From contig NZ_AKJF01000030.1 of assembly GCF_000282475.1 (NCBI RefSeq), forward strand, positions 1 to 35,494: a DNA stretch of 35,494 bases, read 5' to 3'. The translations under genes were made by a program, and so were the position numbers. How positions within the stretch are numbered: position 1 is the first letter of the stretch; the number at the start of each line of letters is the position of its first letter. The notes below the pieces were generated by a model, which worked only from the letters and a program-made list of their open reading frames with translations, searched no databases and was not told where the DNA came from. The DNA comes from Pseudomonas sp. GM78. Its GTDB lineage: Bacteria > Pseudomonadota > Gammaproteobacteria > Pseudomonadales > Pseudomonadaceae. Below are positions 25,396-33,127 of the stretch, piece by piece.

Positions 25396-26370
25396 TTACT
25401 GCTGATTCTCCTGCTCGGTAAACAGATCGCTGAACAGCATGCTCGACAAGTAACGTTCACCGGAATCCGGAAGGATCACCACGATAGTCTTGCCCTGCAT
25501 TTCCGGGGTCTCCGCCAGGCGTACCGCCACGGCCATCGCGGCGCCGCAGGAGATGCCGCACAGGATGCCTTCTTCCTGCATCAAGCGCAGGGCCATGGCC
25601 TTGGACTCCTCGTCGGTGACCAGCTCTACCCGGTCGACGATCGACAGGTCGAGGTTATTCGGCACAAAACCGGCACCGATGCCCTGGATCTTGTGCGGGC
25701 TCGGCTTGATTTCTTCACCGGCCAACTTTTGCGAAATCACCGGTGATACAGCGGGCTCCACCGCCACCGAGACGATTGGTTTGCCCTGGGTATTCTTGAT
25801 ATACCGCGAAACGCCGGTAATGGTTCCGCCTGTTCCGACACCTGCCACCAATACGTCCACGGCACCGTCGGTATCGTTCCAGATCTCGGGCCCGGTGGTT
25901 TTTTCGTGGATGGCGGGGTTCGCCGGGTTGTCGAACTGCGCCGGCATGAAATAGCGCGCCGGATCGCTGGCGACGATGTCCCCAGCCTTCTCGATCGCAC
26001 CTTTCATGCCCTTGGCCGGCTCGGTCAGCACCAGTTCCGCCCCCAGTGCCTTGAGTACCTTGCGCCGCTCGATGCTCATGGATGCCGGCATGGTCAGCAT
26101 CAATTTATAGCCACGGGCGGCGGCAACGAAGGCCAGGCCGATGCCGGTGTTGCCGGAGGTCGGCTCGACGATGGTCATGCCCGGCTTGAGCCTGCCGGTG
26201 CTTTCGGCGTCCCAGATCATGTTGGCGCCAATCCGGCACTTGACCGAGTAACCGGGGTTGCGCCCCTCTATCTTGGCCAGGATGGTGACGCCGCGCGGCG
26301 CGATACGGTTGATCTGCACCAACGGCGTGTTGCCGATGGAATGGGCATTGTCAGCGTAGATACGGCTCAT
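25396..26370 (-). CDS. cysK: Cysteine synthase A
   Basis: A 324-residue PLP enzyme of the O-acetylserine sulfhydrylase family. The Schiff-base lysine is Lys44 in [11 protein letters not shown]; the substrate loop TSGNTG is at 71-76 and the phosphate-binding GTGGTITG further on. It makes cysteine from O-acetylserine and sulfide. [10 protein letters not shown] instead of the more common NPGGSIKDRI is, as I recall, normal for Pseudomonas CysK. The start [17 protein letters not shown] was chosen by family; 13 further codons are open upstream. It is divergent from the DUF748 gene, with 129 bp between start codons. Confidence 0.96.
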   Translation of the reverse strand: MSRIYADNAHSIGNTPLVQINRIAPRGVTILAKIEGRNPGYSVKCRIGANMIWDAESTGRLKPGMTIVEPTSGNTGIGLAFVAAARGYKLMLTMPASMSIERRKVLKALGAELVLTEPAKGMKGAIEKAGDIVASDPARYFMPAQFDNPANPAIHEKTTGPEIWNDTDGAVDVLVAGVGTGGTITGVSRYIKNTQGKPIVSVAVEPAVSPVISQKLAGEEIKPSPHKIQGIGAGFVPNNLDLSIVDRVELVTDEESKAMALRLMQEEGILCGISCGAAMAVAVRLAETPEMQGKTIVVILPDSGERYLSSMLFSDLFTEQENQQ

Positions 26371-26499
26371 GGCTGGGTCCTTAACGACAGCATTGAAATA
26401 GGGCATCAAGGTAAGCCTCTTGCCCTTGGGCGTCCAGTCAGGTCGAACGACCGGATGTGTGCGCAGTCAATGGCTATAGAACGCCAGAGAATTACCACC

Positions 26500-27576
26500 A
26501 TGAAACGTCGATACCGCTGGCCGTTGTGGAGCTTCGCCGGCCTCGTTGTGCTGCTGGTTGCCCTGCATTTCGCCCTGCCCTACCTGGTGCGCGACTACCT
26601 CAATGACCGGCTGGCGAACATGGGCGATTACCGCGGCCAGATAGCCGACGTGGACCTGGCCCTGTGGCGCGGTGCCTACAAGATCAACGGCCTGAAAATC
26701 GTCAAGGTCGAGGGCAAGGTACCTGTTCCGTTCGTCAATGCGCCGCTGATCGACCTCTCGGTCAGCTGGCACTCCCTGTGGTACGACCACGCGGTGGTCG
26801 CCGAAGTGAAGTTCGTCAAGCCCGAGGTCAACTTCGTCGACGGTGGGGCCAACAAGAAAAACTCGCAAACCGGCGAAGGCACCGACTGGCGCGCCCAACT
26901 GGGTAAATTGCTGCCGATCACCCTCGACGAAGTGCAGATCGACGATGGCAAGGTCAGTTTTCGCAACTTCAACTCCAAACCACCGGTGAACATGAATGCC
27001 ACCAAAGTCGACCTGAACATCTACAACCTGACCAACGTGGTCGATTCCAAAGGCAAGCGCGACGCCCGCTTCGAAGGCAAGGCACTGCTGCTGGGGCACG
27101 CCCCCCTGGAAACCACGGCCACGTTCGATCCACTGAGCAACTTCGAGGATTTCGAATTTCGCATGCGGGCCCGGGACATTCAGCTCAAACGCATGAACGA
27201 CTTCGCATCGGCCTACGGCAAGTTTGATTTCAATGCCGGCCACGGCGATGTGGTCATCGAAGCCGAGGCGAAAAAAGCCAAATTGACCGGTTACATCAAA
27301 CCGCTGCTCAAGGATGTCGACGTGTTCAACTGGCAACAGGATGTGGAAAACAAGGACAAAGGTATTTTTCGTTCCATCTGGGAGGCTCTGGTCGGCGGCT
27401 CTGAAACCGTGCTGAAAAACCAGGCCAAGAACCAGTTTGCCACCCGGGTTGAGCTACGCGGCAACGTCCATCAAAAAGATATCAGCGCGTTCGAGGCGTT
27501 TTTGCAGATTTTACGCAATGGTTTCATTCAGGCATTCAATGCCCAATACGAACGACCCAAGCCGGACGCCGGTTAA
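26500..27576 (+). CDS. DUF748 / AsmA-like envelope protein
   Basis: A 358-residue protein with a single N-terminal membrane helix (about residues 8-28, LWSFAGLVVLLVALHFALPY) and a periplasmic domain of repeated amphipathic beta segments, for example INGLKIVKVEGKVPVPFVN and VDLSVSWHSLWYDHAVVAEV. This fits the DUF748 family, related to AsmA and the bridge-like lipid transfer proteins. The function is not established; a role in envelope maintenance is inference. ATG at 26500 follows AGAGA by nine bases; ATG 26470 would put ten residues before the positive KRRYRW stretch. Its stop codon shares TTAA (27573-27576) with the stop of the convergent gene. Confidence 0.82.
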   Translation: MKRRYRWPLWSFAGLVVLLVALHFALPYLVRDYLNDRLANMGDYRGQIADVDLALWRGAYKINGLKIVKVEGKVPVPFVNAPLIDLSVSWHSLWYDHAVVAEVKFVKPEVNFVDGGANKKNSQTGEGTDWRAQLGKLLPITLDEVQIDDGKVSFRNFNSKPPVNMNATKVDLNIYNLTNVVDSKGKRDARFEGKALLLGHAPLETTATFDPLSNFEDFEFRMRARDIQLKRMNDFASAYGKFDFNAGHGDVVIEAEAKKAKLTGYIKPLLKDVDVFNWQQDVENKDKGIFRSIWEALVGGSETVLKNQAKNQFATRVELRGNVHQKDISAFEAFLQILRNGFIQAFNAQYERPKPDAG

Positions 27577-28073
27577 CGCTTGCGCGTGACGGTGTAGCGC
27601 CCGGTTTCTTCGGCTGCCCGTAGCGGACTGGCTTGCTGTTGCAGGAAGTCCCATCCCAGGCAGGCCAGGGCCAGTGAGCGCGGTACCGCCTCTCGGCCAC
27701 TACTGTAGCGGCTGATGCTGCGGGCGCTGACCCCCAGTGCCTCGGCGGCCTGATTGAGCGGCAATCCGGTGCGAGCACGCCAGTCGATGAAGATCCGGGT
27801 ATTTTCGTCCGAAGCGTTTTGCGCAAGCGCATCCAGGTACAAGGTGTCGGCACCGATCTGGATGTCCTGCCCGGGCCACTCCACACACCAGCCGTCATCC
27901 CCCAGCGTGGCACCCTCGAAAGCCTCTCCCTGCAAGGGTTGCAAGCCCGCAAAGGCCTGCAGGTCGCGACTCAGGTCCAGGGTAAGCTGTTGACCATCGA
28001 TGAACGTCAGCGCCAGCCGATAGTCCGGCAATACACCCACTGCCGATAGTCGTGGTCGCTTCATGGGTAACAT
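27573..28073 (-). CDS. DUF2442 protein fused to a Cro-like helix-turn-helix
   Basis: This 166-residue protein has an N-terminal DUF2442-type domain (about 15-85, GVLPDYRLALTFIDGQQLTL, then LDALAQ) and a C-terminal helix-turn-helix (about 95-140, GLPLNQAAEALGVSARSISRY). DUF2442 genes often follow DUF4160 genes, a pair that resembles a toxin-antitoxin or self-regulating module; the helix-turn-helix suggests DNA binding. ATG at 28073 has GGAGG ten bases upstream; ATG at 28064 gives a 4-bp ATGA overlap with the preceding gene and is equally possible. The partner upstream is frameshifted, so this gene may be the surviving half. No function is proven. Confidence 0.75.
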   Translation of the reverse strand: MLPMKRPRLSAVGVLPDYRLALTFIDGQQLTLDLSRDLQAFAGLQPLQGEAFEGATLGDDGWCVEWPGQDIQIGADTLYLDALAQNASDENTRIFIDWRARTGLPLNQAAEALGVSARSISRYSSGREAVPRSLALACLGWDFLQQQASPLRAAEETGRYTVTRKR

Positions 28074-28288
28074 CGTTTCCAATCCTCCAGCAATTGCACC
28101 TGATGGGACCTGACCCACTCCAGCGCTTCCTTGATAATCAGCGGCGGTGCCTTGCCACCATTACTTCGACGGTTTCCAGGCTCAGCATGACATCCAGCCC
28201 GCCACCGGTCAGATGAACGTGGGGGGGGATGATCTTTCTCGCGCAGTTGAATGCGATACGTATCTCGAAATCGATATTTAGTAGACAT
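28061..28288 (-). pseudogene. DUF4160 gene with two compensating frameshifts
   Basis: The open frame from ATG 28288 starts like a DUF4160 protein (MSTKYRFRDTYRIQLREKDH) and ends like one (GGKAPPLIIKEALEWVRSHQ), but its middle is nonsense. The missing core lies in another frame: dropping one C from the C8 tract (G8 on the plus strand, 28221-28228) gives DHPPHVHLTGGGLDVMLSLE, with the family HxH motif. That frame soon reaches a TGA; returning to the first frame near 28155-28165 restores the rest. So about 22 central codons are shifted, by +1 at the C-run and -1 (or +2) later. The remaining 75-residue product lacks the conserved core and is probably inactive. A tract-length error or slippage could explain one shift but not both. 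Confidence 0.75.
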
Positions 28289-28295
28289 GCCCGAC

Positions 28296-28322
28296 AAGCT
28301 ATCGCCAAAATGGCGATAGCTT
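28296..28322. promoter_or_regulatory. Perfect 12-bp inverted repeat before the DUF4160/DUF2442 pair
   Basis: AAGCTATCGCCA-AAA-TGGCGATAGCTT is fully symmetric with a 3-base loop and ends 8 bp before the start codon at 28288. No T-run follows. It may be an operator for the helix-turn-helix protein of the pair, or a hairpin masking the ribosome site. Confidence 0.5.
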
Positions 28323-28392
28323 AATACTGGCCAGCGGCCTCGACTGAGTCAAGATGTGACGCTCCATTCAGAGACTGAATAAGCCGTCTGCG

Positions 28393-28422
28393 TTCACAGT
28401 CGACCGGACACCGCGTTATAGT
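28393..28422 (+). promoter_or_regulatory. Sigma-70-like promoter for the moxR operon
   Basis: TTCACA (28393-28398), an 18-bp spacer, then TATAGT (28417-28422). Each hexamer has one mismatch to consensus. It predicts a leader of about 85 bases before the moxR ATG at 28517. Confidence 0.6.
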
Positions 28423-28436
28423 CAGACCTGACCATT

Positions 28437-28468
28437 TTATTGCACCTTATTGCACCTTTTATTGCACC
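28437..28468 (+). repeat. Three direct copies of TTATTGCACC in the moxR leader
   Basis: Copies lie at 28437-28446, 28447-28456 and 28459-28468: two exactly abutting, the third after TT. They lie just downstream of the predicted promoter, in the 5' leader. No function is known to me; a protein or RNA binding site is possible, as is simple tandem duplication. Confidence 0.8.
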
Positions 28469-28516
28469 CTGCGCCCTGCCTCGCTCAGGCCGGCGTTACC
28501 GTTCGAGGATTAGCAG

Positions 28517-29362
28517 ATGAAGTTCGAAGGCACCCAGGCCTACGTCGCCACCGATGACCTTAAACTGGCGGTCAACGCCGCCATCACCCTGGAGCGGCCG
28601 CTGCTGGTCAAGGGCGAACCAGGCACCGGCAAGACCATGCTCGCCGAGCAACTGGCCGATTCCTTTGGCGCCAAGCTGATCACCTGGCACATCAAATCCA
28701 CCACCAAGGCCCACCAGGGCCTGTACGAGTACGACGCGGTCAGCCGCCTGCGCGATTCGCAGCTCGGCACGGAAAAGGTCCACGACGTTCGCAACTACCT
28801 GAAAAAGGGCAAGCTCTGGGAAGCGTTCGAGTCCGAAGAGCGCGTGATCCTGCTGATCGACGAAATCGACAAGGCCGACATCGAGTTCCCCAACGACCTG
28901 CTGCAAGAACTCGACAAGATGGAGTTCTACGTCTACGAGATCGACGAGACCATCAAGGCCAAGAAACGTCCGATCATCATCATCACCTCCAACAACGAGA
29001 AAGAACTGCCGGACGCCTTCCTGCGCCGCTGCTTCTTCCACTACATCGCGTTCCCGGATCGCACCACGATGCAGCGGATCGTCGACGTGCACTACCCGGA
29101 CATCAAGAAAGACCTGGTCAGCGAGGCGCTGGACGTGTTCTTCGACGTGCGCAAGGTGCCGGGCCTGAAGAAGAAGCCTTCGACCTCCGAGCTGGTGGAC
29201 TGGCTGAAGCTGCTGATGGCCGACAATATCGGCGAAGCGGTGTTGCGCGAACGCGATCCGACCAAGGCCATCCCGCCGCTGGCAGGCGCGTTGGTGAAGA
29301 ACGAACAGGACGTGCAACTGCTTGAGCGCCTGGCGTTCATGAGCCGTCGCGGCAGTCGTTGA
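28517..29362 (+). CDS. MoxR-family AAA+ ATPase
   Basis: A 281-residue AAA+ protein. Walker A is GEPGTGKT (33-40), Walker B LLIDEID (112-118), sensor 1 TSNNEKELPD (157-166), followed by the arginine-finger region FLRRC. MoxR ATPases act as chaperones that load or activate partner enzymes, and their genes nearly always precede a VWA-domain gene, as here (18-bp gap). The start MKFEGTQAYV fits the family. The substrate complex cannot be told from this window, because no metalloenzyme or secretion gene is adjacent. Confidence 0.92.
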   Translation: MKFEGTQAYVATDDLKLAVNAAITLERPLLVKGEPGTGKTMLAEQLADSFGAKLITWHIKSTTKAHQGLYEYDAVSRLRDSQLGTEKVHDVRNYLKKGKLWEAFESEERVILLIDEIDKADIEFPNDLLQELDKMEFYVYEIDETIKAKKRPIIIITSNNEKELPDAFLRRCFFHYIAFPDRTTMQRIVDVHYPDIKKDLVSEALDVFFDVRKVPGLKKKPSTSELVDWLKLLMADNIGEAVLRERDPTKAIPPLAGALVKNEQDVQLLERLAFMSRRGSR

Positions 29363-29380
29363 TCATCTGGGGCAAATGCC

Positions 29381-30559
29381 ATGCTGCTCAATCTGTTCAA
29401 TGAAATGCGTGCAGCCAAGGTGCCGGTTTCGGTGCGCGAGCTGCTGGACCTGATCAACGCGCTTAAACAGCGCGTGACCTTCGCCGACATGGACGAGTTC
29501 TATTACTTGTCCCGGGCGATCCTGGTGAAGGACGAAAAGCATTTCGACAAGTTCGACCGGGCCTTCGGGGCCTACTTCAATGGCCTGGAAAAGCTCGACG
29601 ATCACCTCCAGGCGTTGATTCCGGAAGACTGGCTGCGCAAGGAATTCGAACGTTCCCTGACCGATGAAGAACGGGCGGCGATCCAGTCCCTCGGTGGCCT
29701 GGACAAGCTGATCGAAGAATTCAAGAAACGCCTGGAAGAACAGAAGGAACGCCATGCCGGCGGCAACAAGTGGATCGGCACCGGTGGTACCAGCCCGTTC
29801 GGTTCCGGCGGTTTCAACCCGGAAGGCATTCGGGTTGGCGATGCCGGCAAGCGCCAGGGCAAGGCCGTGAAAGTCTGGGACCAACGCGAGTACAAGAACC
29901 TCGACGACTCGGTGGAACTGGGCACGCGCAACATCAAGGTCGCCCTGCGCCGCTTGCGCAAATTCGCCCGCCAGGGTGCCGCCGAAGAACTCGATATCGA
30001 TGGCACCATCGACCACACCGCCAAGGATGCCGGGCTGCTGAACATCCAGATGCGCCCGGAACGGCGCAACACGGTCAAGCTGTTGCTGCTGTTCGACATC
30101 GGCGGCTCGATGGACGCCCACGTGAAGATCTGCGAGGAGCTGTTCTCGGCCTGCAAGACCGAGTTCAAGCACCTGGAGTACTTCTACTTCCACAACTTCA
30201 TTTATGAATCGGTGTGGAAGAACAACATGCGCCGCACCTCCGAACGCACCTCGACCATGGACCTGCTGCATAAATACGGCGCAGACTACAAAGTGATCTT
30301 CATCGGCGACGCCGCGATGGCGCCCTACGAAATCACTCAGGCCGGTGGCAGCGTCGAGCACTGGAACGAAGAAGCCGGCTACGTGTGGATGCAGCGGTTC
30401 AAGGAGAAGTACAAGAAGCTCATCTGGATCAACCCGTACCCGAAAGATACCTGGGGCTATACCTCGTCGACCAATATCGTTCGGGATTTGATTGAGGACC
30501 AGATGTATCCGCTGACCCTTCGGGGGTTGGAGGAAGGGATGCGGTTTTTGTCCAAATAA
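29381..30559 (+). CDS. VWA-domain (CoxE-like) partner of MoxR
   Basis: A 392-residue protein. The N-terminal half is helical and charged (EEFKKRLEEQKERHAGG), followed by a Gly-rich linker near 129-150. The C-terminal half is a von Willebrand A domain with the metal site Asp239-I-G-G-Ser243-M (LLLLFDIGGSMDAHVK) and the second metal-loop region near GADYKVIFIGDAAM. CoxE-like VWA proteins work with a MoxR ATPase to mature or remodel a target. It is co-transcribed with the preceding ATPase gene and has no membrane segment or signal peptide, so the pair is cytoplasmic. A REP pair follows it. Confidence 0.9.
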   Translation: MLLNLFNEMRAAKVPVSVRELLDLINALKQRVTFADMDEFYYLSRAILVKDEKHFDKFDRAFGAYFNGLEKLDDHLQALIPEDWLRKEFERSLTDEERAAIQSLGGLDKLIEEFKKRLEEQKERHAGGNKWIGTGGTSPFGSGGFNPEGIRVGDAGKRQGKAVKVWDQREYKNLDDSVELGTRNIKVALRRLRKFARQGAAEELDIDGTIDHTAKDAGLLNIQMRPERRNTVKLLLLFDIGGSMDAHVKICEELFSACKTEFKHLEYFYFHNFIYESVWKNNMRRTSERTSTMDLLHKYGADYKVIFIGDAAMAPYEITQAGGSVEHWNEEAGYVWMQRFKEKYKKLIWINPYPKDTWGYTSSTNIVRDLIEDQMYPLTLRGLEEGMRFLSK

Positions 30560-30580
30560 TCTCGGTTGCCTGGACTGGCG

Positions 30581-30675
30581 TCATCGCGGGCAAGCCCGCT
30601 CCCACAGGGTTAAAAGTTGATCACAGTAAGTGTGAACAATATTAATCCTTGTGGGAGCGGGCTTGCCCGCGATGC
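30581..30675. repeat. REP pair (REPIN), GGGCTTGCCCGC type
   Basis: TCATCGCGGGCAAGCCCGCT at 30581 is mirrored by AGCGGGCTTGCCCGCGATGC ending at 30675. It fills the gap between two convergent genes, ending three bases before the pxpC stop codon. Confidence 0.9.
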
Positions 30676-30677
30676 TT

Positions 30678-31604
30678 TTAGCGGTTCAAAAACCTGCGCA
30701 AGTACTCGACCTGCTCGCGATGCGCCACCTCCTGCACCACCGGCCGCAACCGCACCTGCGCCCCCGGCAGGCACTGCGCCAATCGCGCCAGCGCCAACGG
30801 CGTCAATGCCCCCAACCGCGGATAACCGCCAATGGTCTGCCGATCATTGAGCAGCACGATCGGCTGCCCGTCCGGCGGCACCTGTACAGCGCCCAATGGA
30901 ATCCCCTCGGAAATCATCGGCTTGCCCTGATACTGCAACGCCGTACCCAACAGGCGAATACCCATCCGGTCGGCACGGCTGTCGAGGCTCCACACGCTGT
31001 TGAAGGCATCGAACAGACTCTGCCCGCTGAACTCACCGATCTGCGCACCGAGCACCAGGTCCAACGGCGTATCAAGCTTCAAGTCCGGACGCTGATCTGC
31101 GCTCAATTCGCGCAGCAACATCACCGAGTTGCCCGAATAGCTCAAGCGTGCGCCTTTATCCAGCGCACGCCCCATGCCATCCAGTCCGCCGAGTTCCTCA
31201 CGAACCACCGTCGCGCTGCTGCCCAACACCTTTGGCGCATCGAAGCCACCCGGCGCGGCCAGGTAGGCCCGGGCGCCGAGCAATGGCTGGGTGAATTGCA
31301 ATTGCTGGCCCTTTTGCAGCCTGAAGCTGCGCCAAGGTGCCAGCGGCTCGCCGTCCACCTTCGCCCCCAGATCGGCCCCGGCCAACGCCAGTACGCAATC
31401 GTCTTGCGCCACGACGGTGAACCCGCCGAGGGTGATTTCGATCACCGGCGCATCCAGCCCGTTACCCAGCAACCAGTTGGCCCAGGACATCGAACGCCAA
31501 TCAGCCGCGCCGCCCTGGGTCACGCCCAGATGCCGCACGCCGAAACGGCCGGCGTCCTGCAACAGGCACAGCGGTGTACTCGCTTCAATCGTCAGACGGC
31601 TCAT
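30678..31604 (-). CDS. pxpC: 5-oxoprolinase subunit PxpC
   Basis: A 308-residue protein of the biotin-dependent-carboxyltransferase-like (KipA/AHS2) family. The N-terminal LLQDAGRFGVRHLGVTQGGAAD is the family hallmark, with APGGFDAPKVLGS later. PxpA, PxpB and PxpC together cleave 5-oxoproline (pyroglutamate) to glutamate with ATP. The start overlaps the pxpB stop by four bases. The order pxpA-pxpB-pxpC is the common one. It ends against a REP pair. Confidence 0.93.
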   Translation of the reverse strand: MSRLTIEASTPLCLLQDAGRFGVRHLGVTQGGAADWRSMSWANWLLGNGLDAPVIEITLGGFTVVAQDDCVLALAGADLGAKVDGEPLAPWRSFRLQKGQQLQFTQPLLGARAYLAAPGGFDAPKVLGSSATVVREELGGLDGMGRALDKGARLSYSGNSVMLLRELSADQRPDLKLDTPLDLVLGAQIGEFSGQSLFDAFNSVWSLDSRADRMGIRLLGTALQYQGKPMISEGIPLGAVQVPPDGQPIVLLNDRQTIGGYPRLGALTPLALARLAQCLPGAQVRLRPVVQEVAHREQVEYLRRFLNR

Positions 31605-32305
31605 GCCTGCGCCTCCAATGGCGTGTCGTCACCGCCCAGGTTGATGAACTCGGCGTGGCCGACCGCTTCGAAACGCACGGTGTCGCCCGGTTGCATCAGG
31701 CTGTAGCCGTCACGGTTGCGGTCGAACAATTTGGCCGGTGTGCGGCCGATCAAGTTCCAGCCGCCGGGGGATACCACCGGATAGGCGGCCGTCTGCCGTT
31801 CGGCGATACCGACACTGCCCGCGGCGACCTTCTTGCGCGGCGTGCTCAGGCGCGGTGCGGCGAGCAGCTCTTCCACCAGGCCCATGAAAGCGAACCCCGG
31901 TGCGAAGCCCAGGGCGAACACCTGATACTCACGTTCGCTATGACGGCGGATCACCTCTTCCACTGCCAGACCGCTACGTTGTGACAACAAGCTCAACTCC
32001 GGACCGACACTCAAGTCGTACCACACCGGCAGCACATGGCATTTGCCACGGGTGCGCGCATTCGGCGACAGGTCGATCAGCGCCTGGGCAATCAATTCCC
32101 GGGCCTGAGACGGACTGAGCGCGGTCAAATCGTAATGCACCATCAAGGTCGTGTAGGACGGCACCAGGTCGATCAGGTGTTCACCAAATGCTGCCCGCAG
32201 ACTTTCGCTGGCCGCCAGCATCCATGGCATGTTGGCTTCGGCGATTTCATCGAACAGACGCACCATCAGGCAATCGAGCGCGACCACTTCTACCCGCAGT
32301 TTCAT
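31601..32305 (-). CDS. pxpB: 5-oxoprolinase subunit PxpB
   Basis: A 234-residue protein of the KipI/AHS1 family, shown by [22 protein letters not shown], the block [15 protein letters not shown], and [21 protein letters not shown]. It joins PxpC in the ATP-dependent 5-oxoprolinase. ATG at 32305 overlaps the pxpA stop by four bases and its own stop overlaps pxpC, so the three subunits are made together. Old annotations call such proteins allophanate hydrolase subunit 1 or KipI; the neighbouring pxpA supports the 5-oxoprolinase role. Confidence 0.93.
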   Translation of the reverse strand: MKLRVEVVALDCLMVRLFDEIAEANMPWMLAASESLRAAFGEHLIDLVPSYTTLMVHYDLTALSPSQARELIAQALIDLSPNARTRGKCHVLPVWYDLSVGPELSLLSQRSGLAVEEVIRRHSEREYQVFALGFAPGFAFMGLVEELLAAPRLSTPRKKVAAGSVGIAERQTAAYPVVSPGGWNLIGRTPAKLFDRNRDGYSLMQPGDTVRFEAVGHAEFINLGGDDTPLEAQA

Positions 32306-33054
32306 GACGCGCCCTGCTGATTCAAGGCTTCACGAATGCGCCGCACGGCGGCCACCGAACTGGCATTGTCGCCGTGCACGCACAGGGTGTTGGCCTGTAA
32401 GTGCAAGGCGCTGCCGTCACTGGCGGTGAGGTGATCGCCACGGGCAATGATCAACGCCTGCTCGATGATTTTCTCCGGATCGTGATGCACCGCCCCCGGC
32501 AGTTGCCGCGAGACCAGCATGCCAGCGCTGTCGTAGGCGCGGTCGGCGAAGGCTTCGAACCACAGGGTCACACCGTACTCCTCGCCCAACTGCTGCGCGG
32601 CACTGTTGTCGCGGGTGGCCATCAGCATCAACGGCAGGCTGCGGTCATAGGACGCCACCGCTTGCAGCACGGCGCGCAATTGCGCGGGGTTGGCCATCAT
32701 GTCGTTGTACATCGCGCCGTGGGGTTTGACGTAGCTGATCCGCCCGCCCTGGGCCCGGCAGATGCCGTCGAGGGCGCCGATCTGGTAATGCAGGATGTCC
32801 TGCAGTTCCTGGGCGGTATAGGCCATGGAGCGGCGGCCAAAACCGACCAGGTCCTGATAGGCCGGATGCGCGCCGATCTGCACACCGTGGCTGAGGGCCA
32901 GGCTGACGGTCTTGCGCATGATGCTCGGGTCGCCGGCATGGAAACCGCAGGCGATGTTGGCGCAATCGATGAAGGGCATGACCTCCGCGTCCAGACCCAT
33001 GGTCCAGTTACCGAAACTCTCGCCGATGTCGCAGTTCAATAGCAGGCGGCTCAC
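32302..33054 (-). CDS. pxpA: 5-oxoprolinase subunit PxpA (LamB/YcsF family)
   Basis: A 250-residue LamB/YcsF protein with the N-terminal signature [14 protein letters not shown] and [14 protein letters not shown], and [11 protein letters not shown] in the middle. The start is GTG at 33054, giving MSRLLLNCD, with CAGGAG about eight bases before it; an ATG at 33111 would add 19 residues foreign to the family. With PxpB and PxpC it opens 5-oxoproline to glutamate. It lies 73 bp after an MFS gene that may import the substrate, in the same direction, with a divergent LysR gene upstream of that. Confidence 0.92.
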   Translation of the reverse strand: MSRLLLNCDIGESFGNWTMGLDAEVMPFIDCANIACGFHAGDPSIMRKTVSLALSHGVQIGAHPAYQDLVGFGRRSMAYTAQELQDILHYQIGALDGICRAQGGRISYVKPHGAMYNDMMANPAQLRAVLQAVASYDRSLPLMLMATRDNSAAQQLGEEYGVTLWFEAFADRAYDSAGMLVSRQLPGAVHHDPEKIIEQALIIARGDHLTASDGSALHLQANTLCVHGDNASSVAAVRRIREALNQQGAS

Positions 33055-33127
33055 GATGAACACTCCTGTAGGCTTTATTCTTTTTAGCTGCCGGACATAT
33101 CCGTAGGACATGCCCGCAGGTTATCAG

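Noticed and set aside
25906-26499. Upstream extension of the DUF748 frame into cysK
   Set aside because: The added ~198 codons lie antisense to cysK; the N-terminal membrane helix begins right after ATG 26500, as expected for the family.
1911-30675. CRISPR array from the recurring repeats
   Set aside because: The repeats are scattered singly between genes as inverted pairs without regular spacers; they are REP elements.
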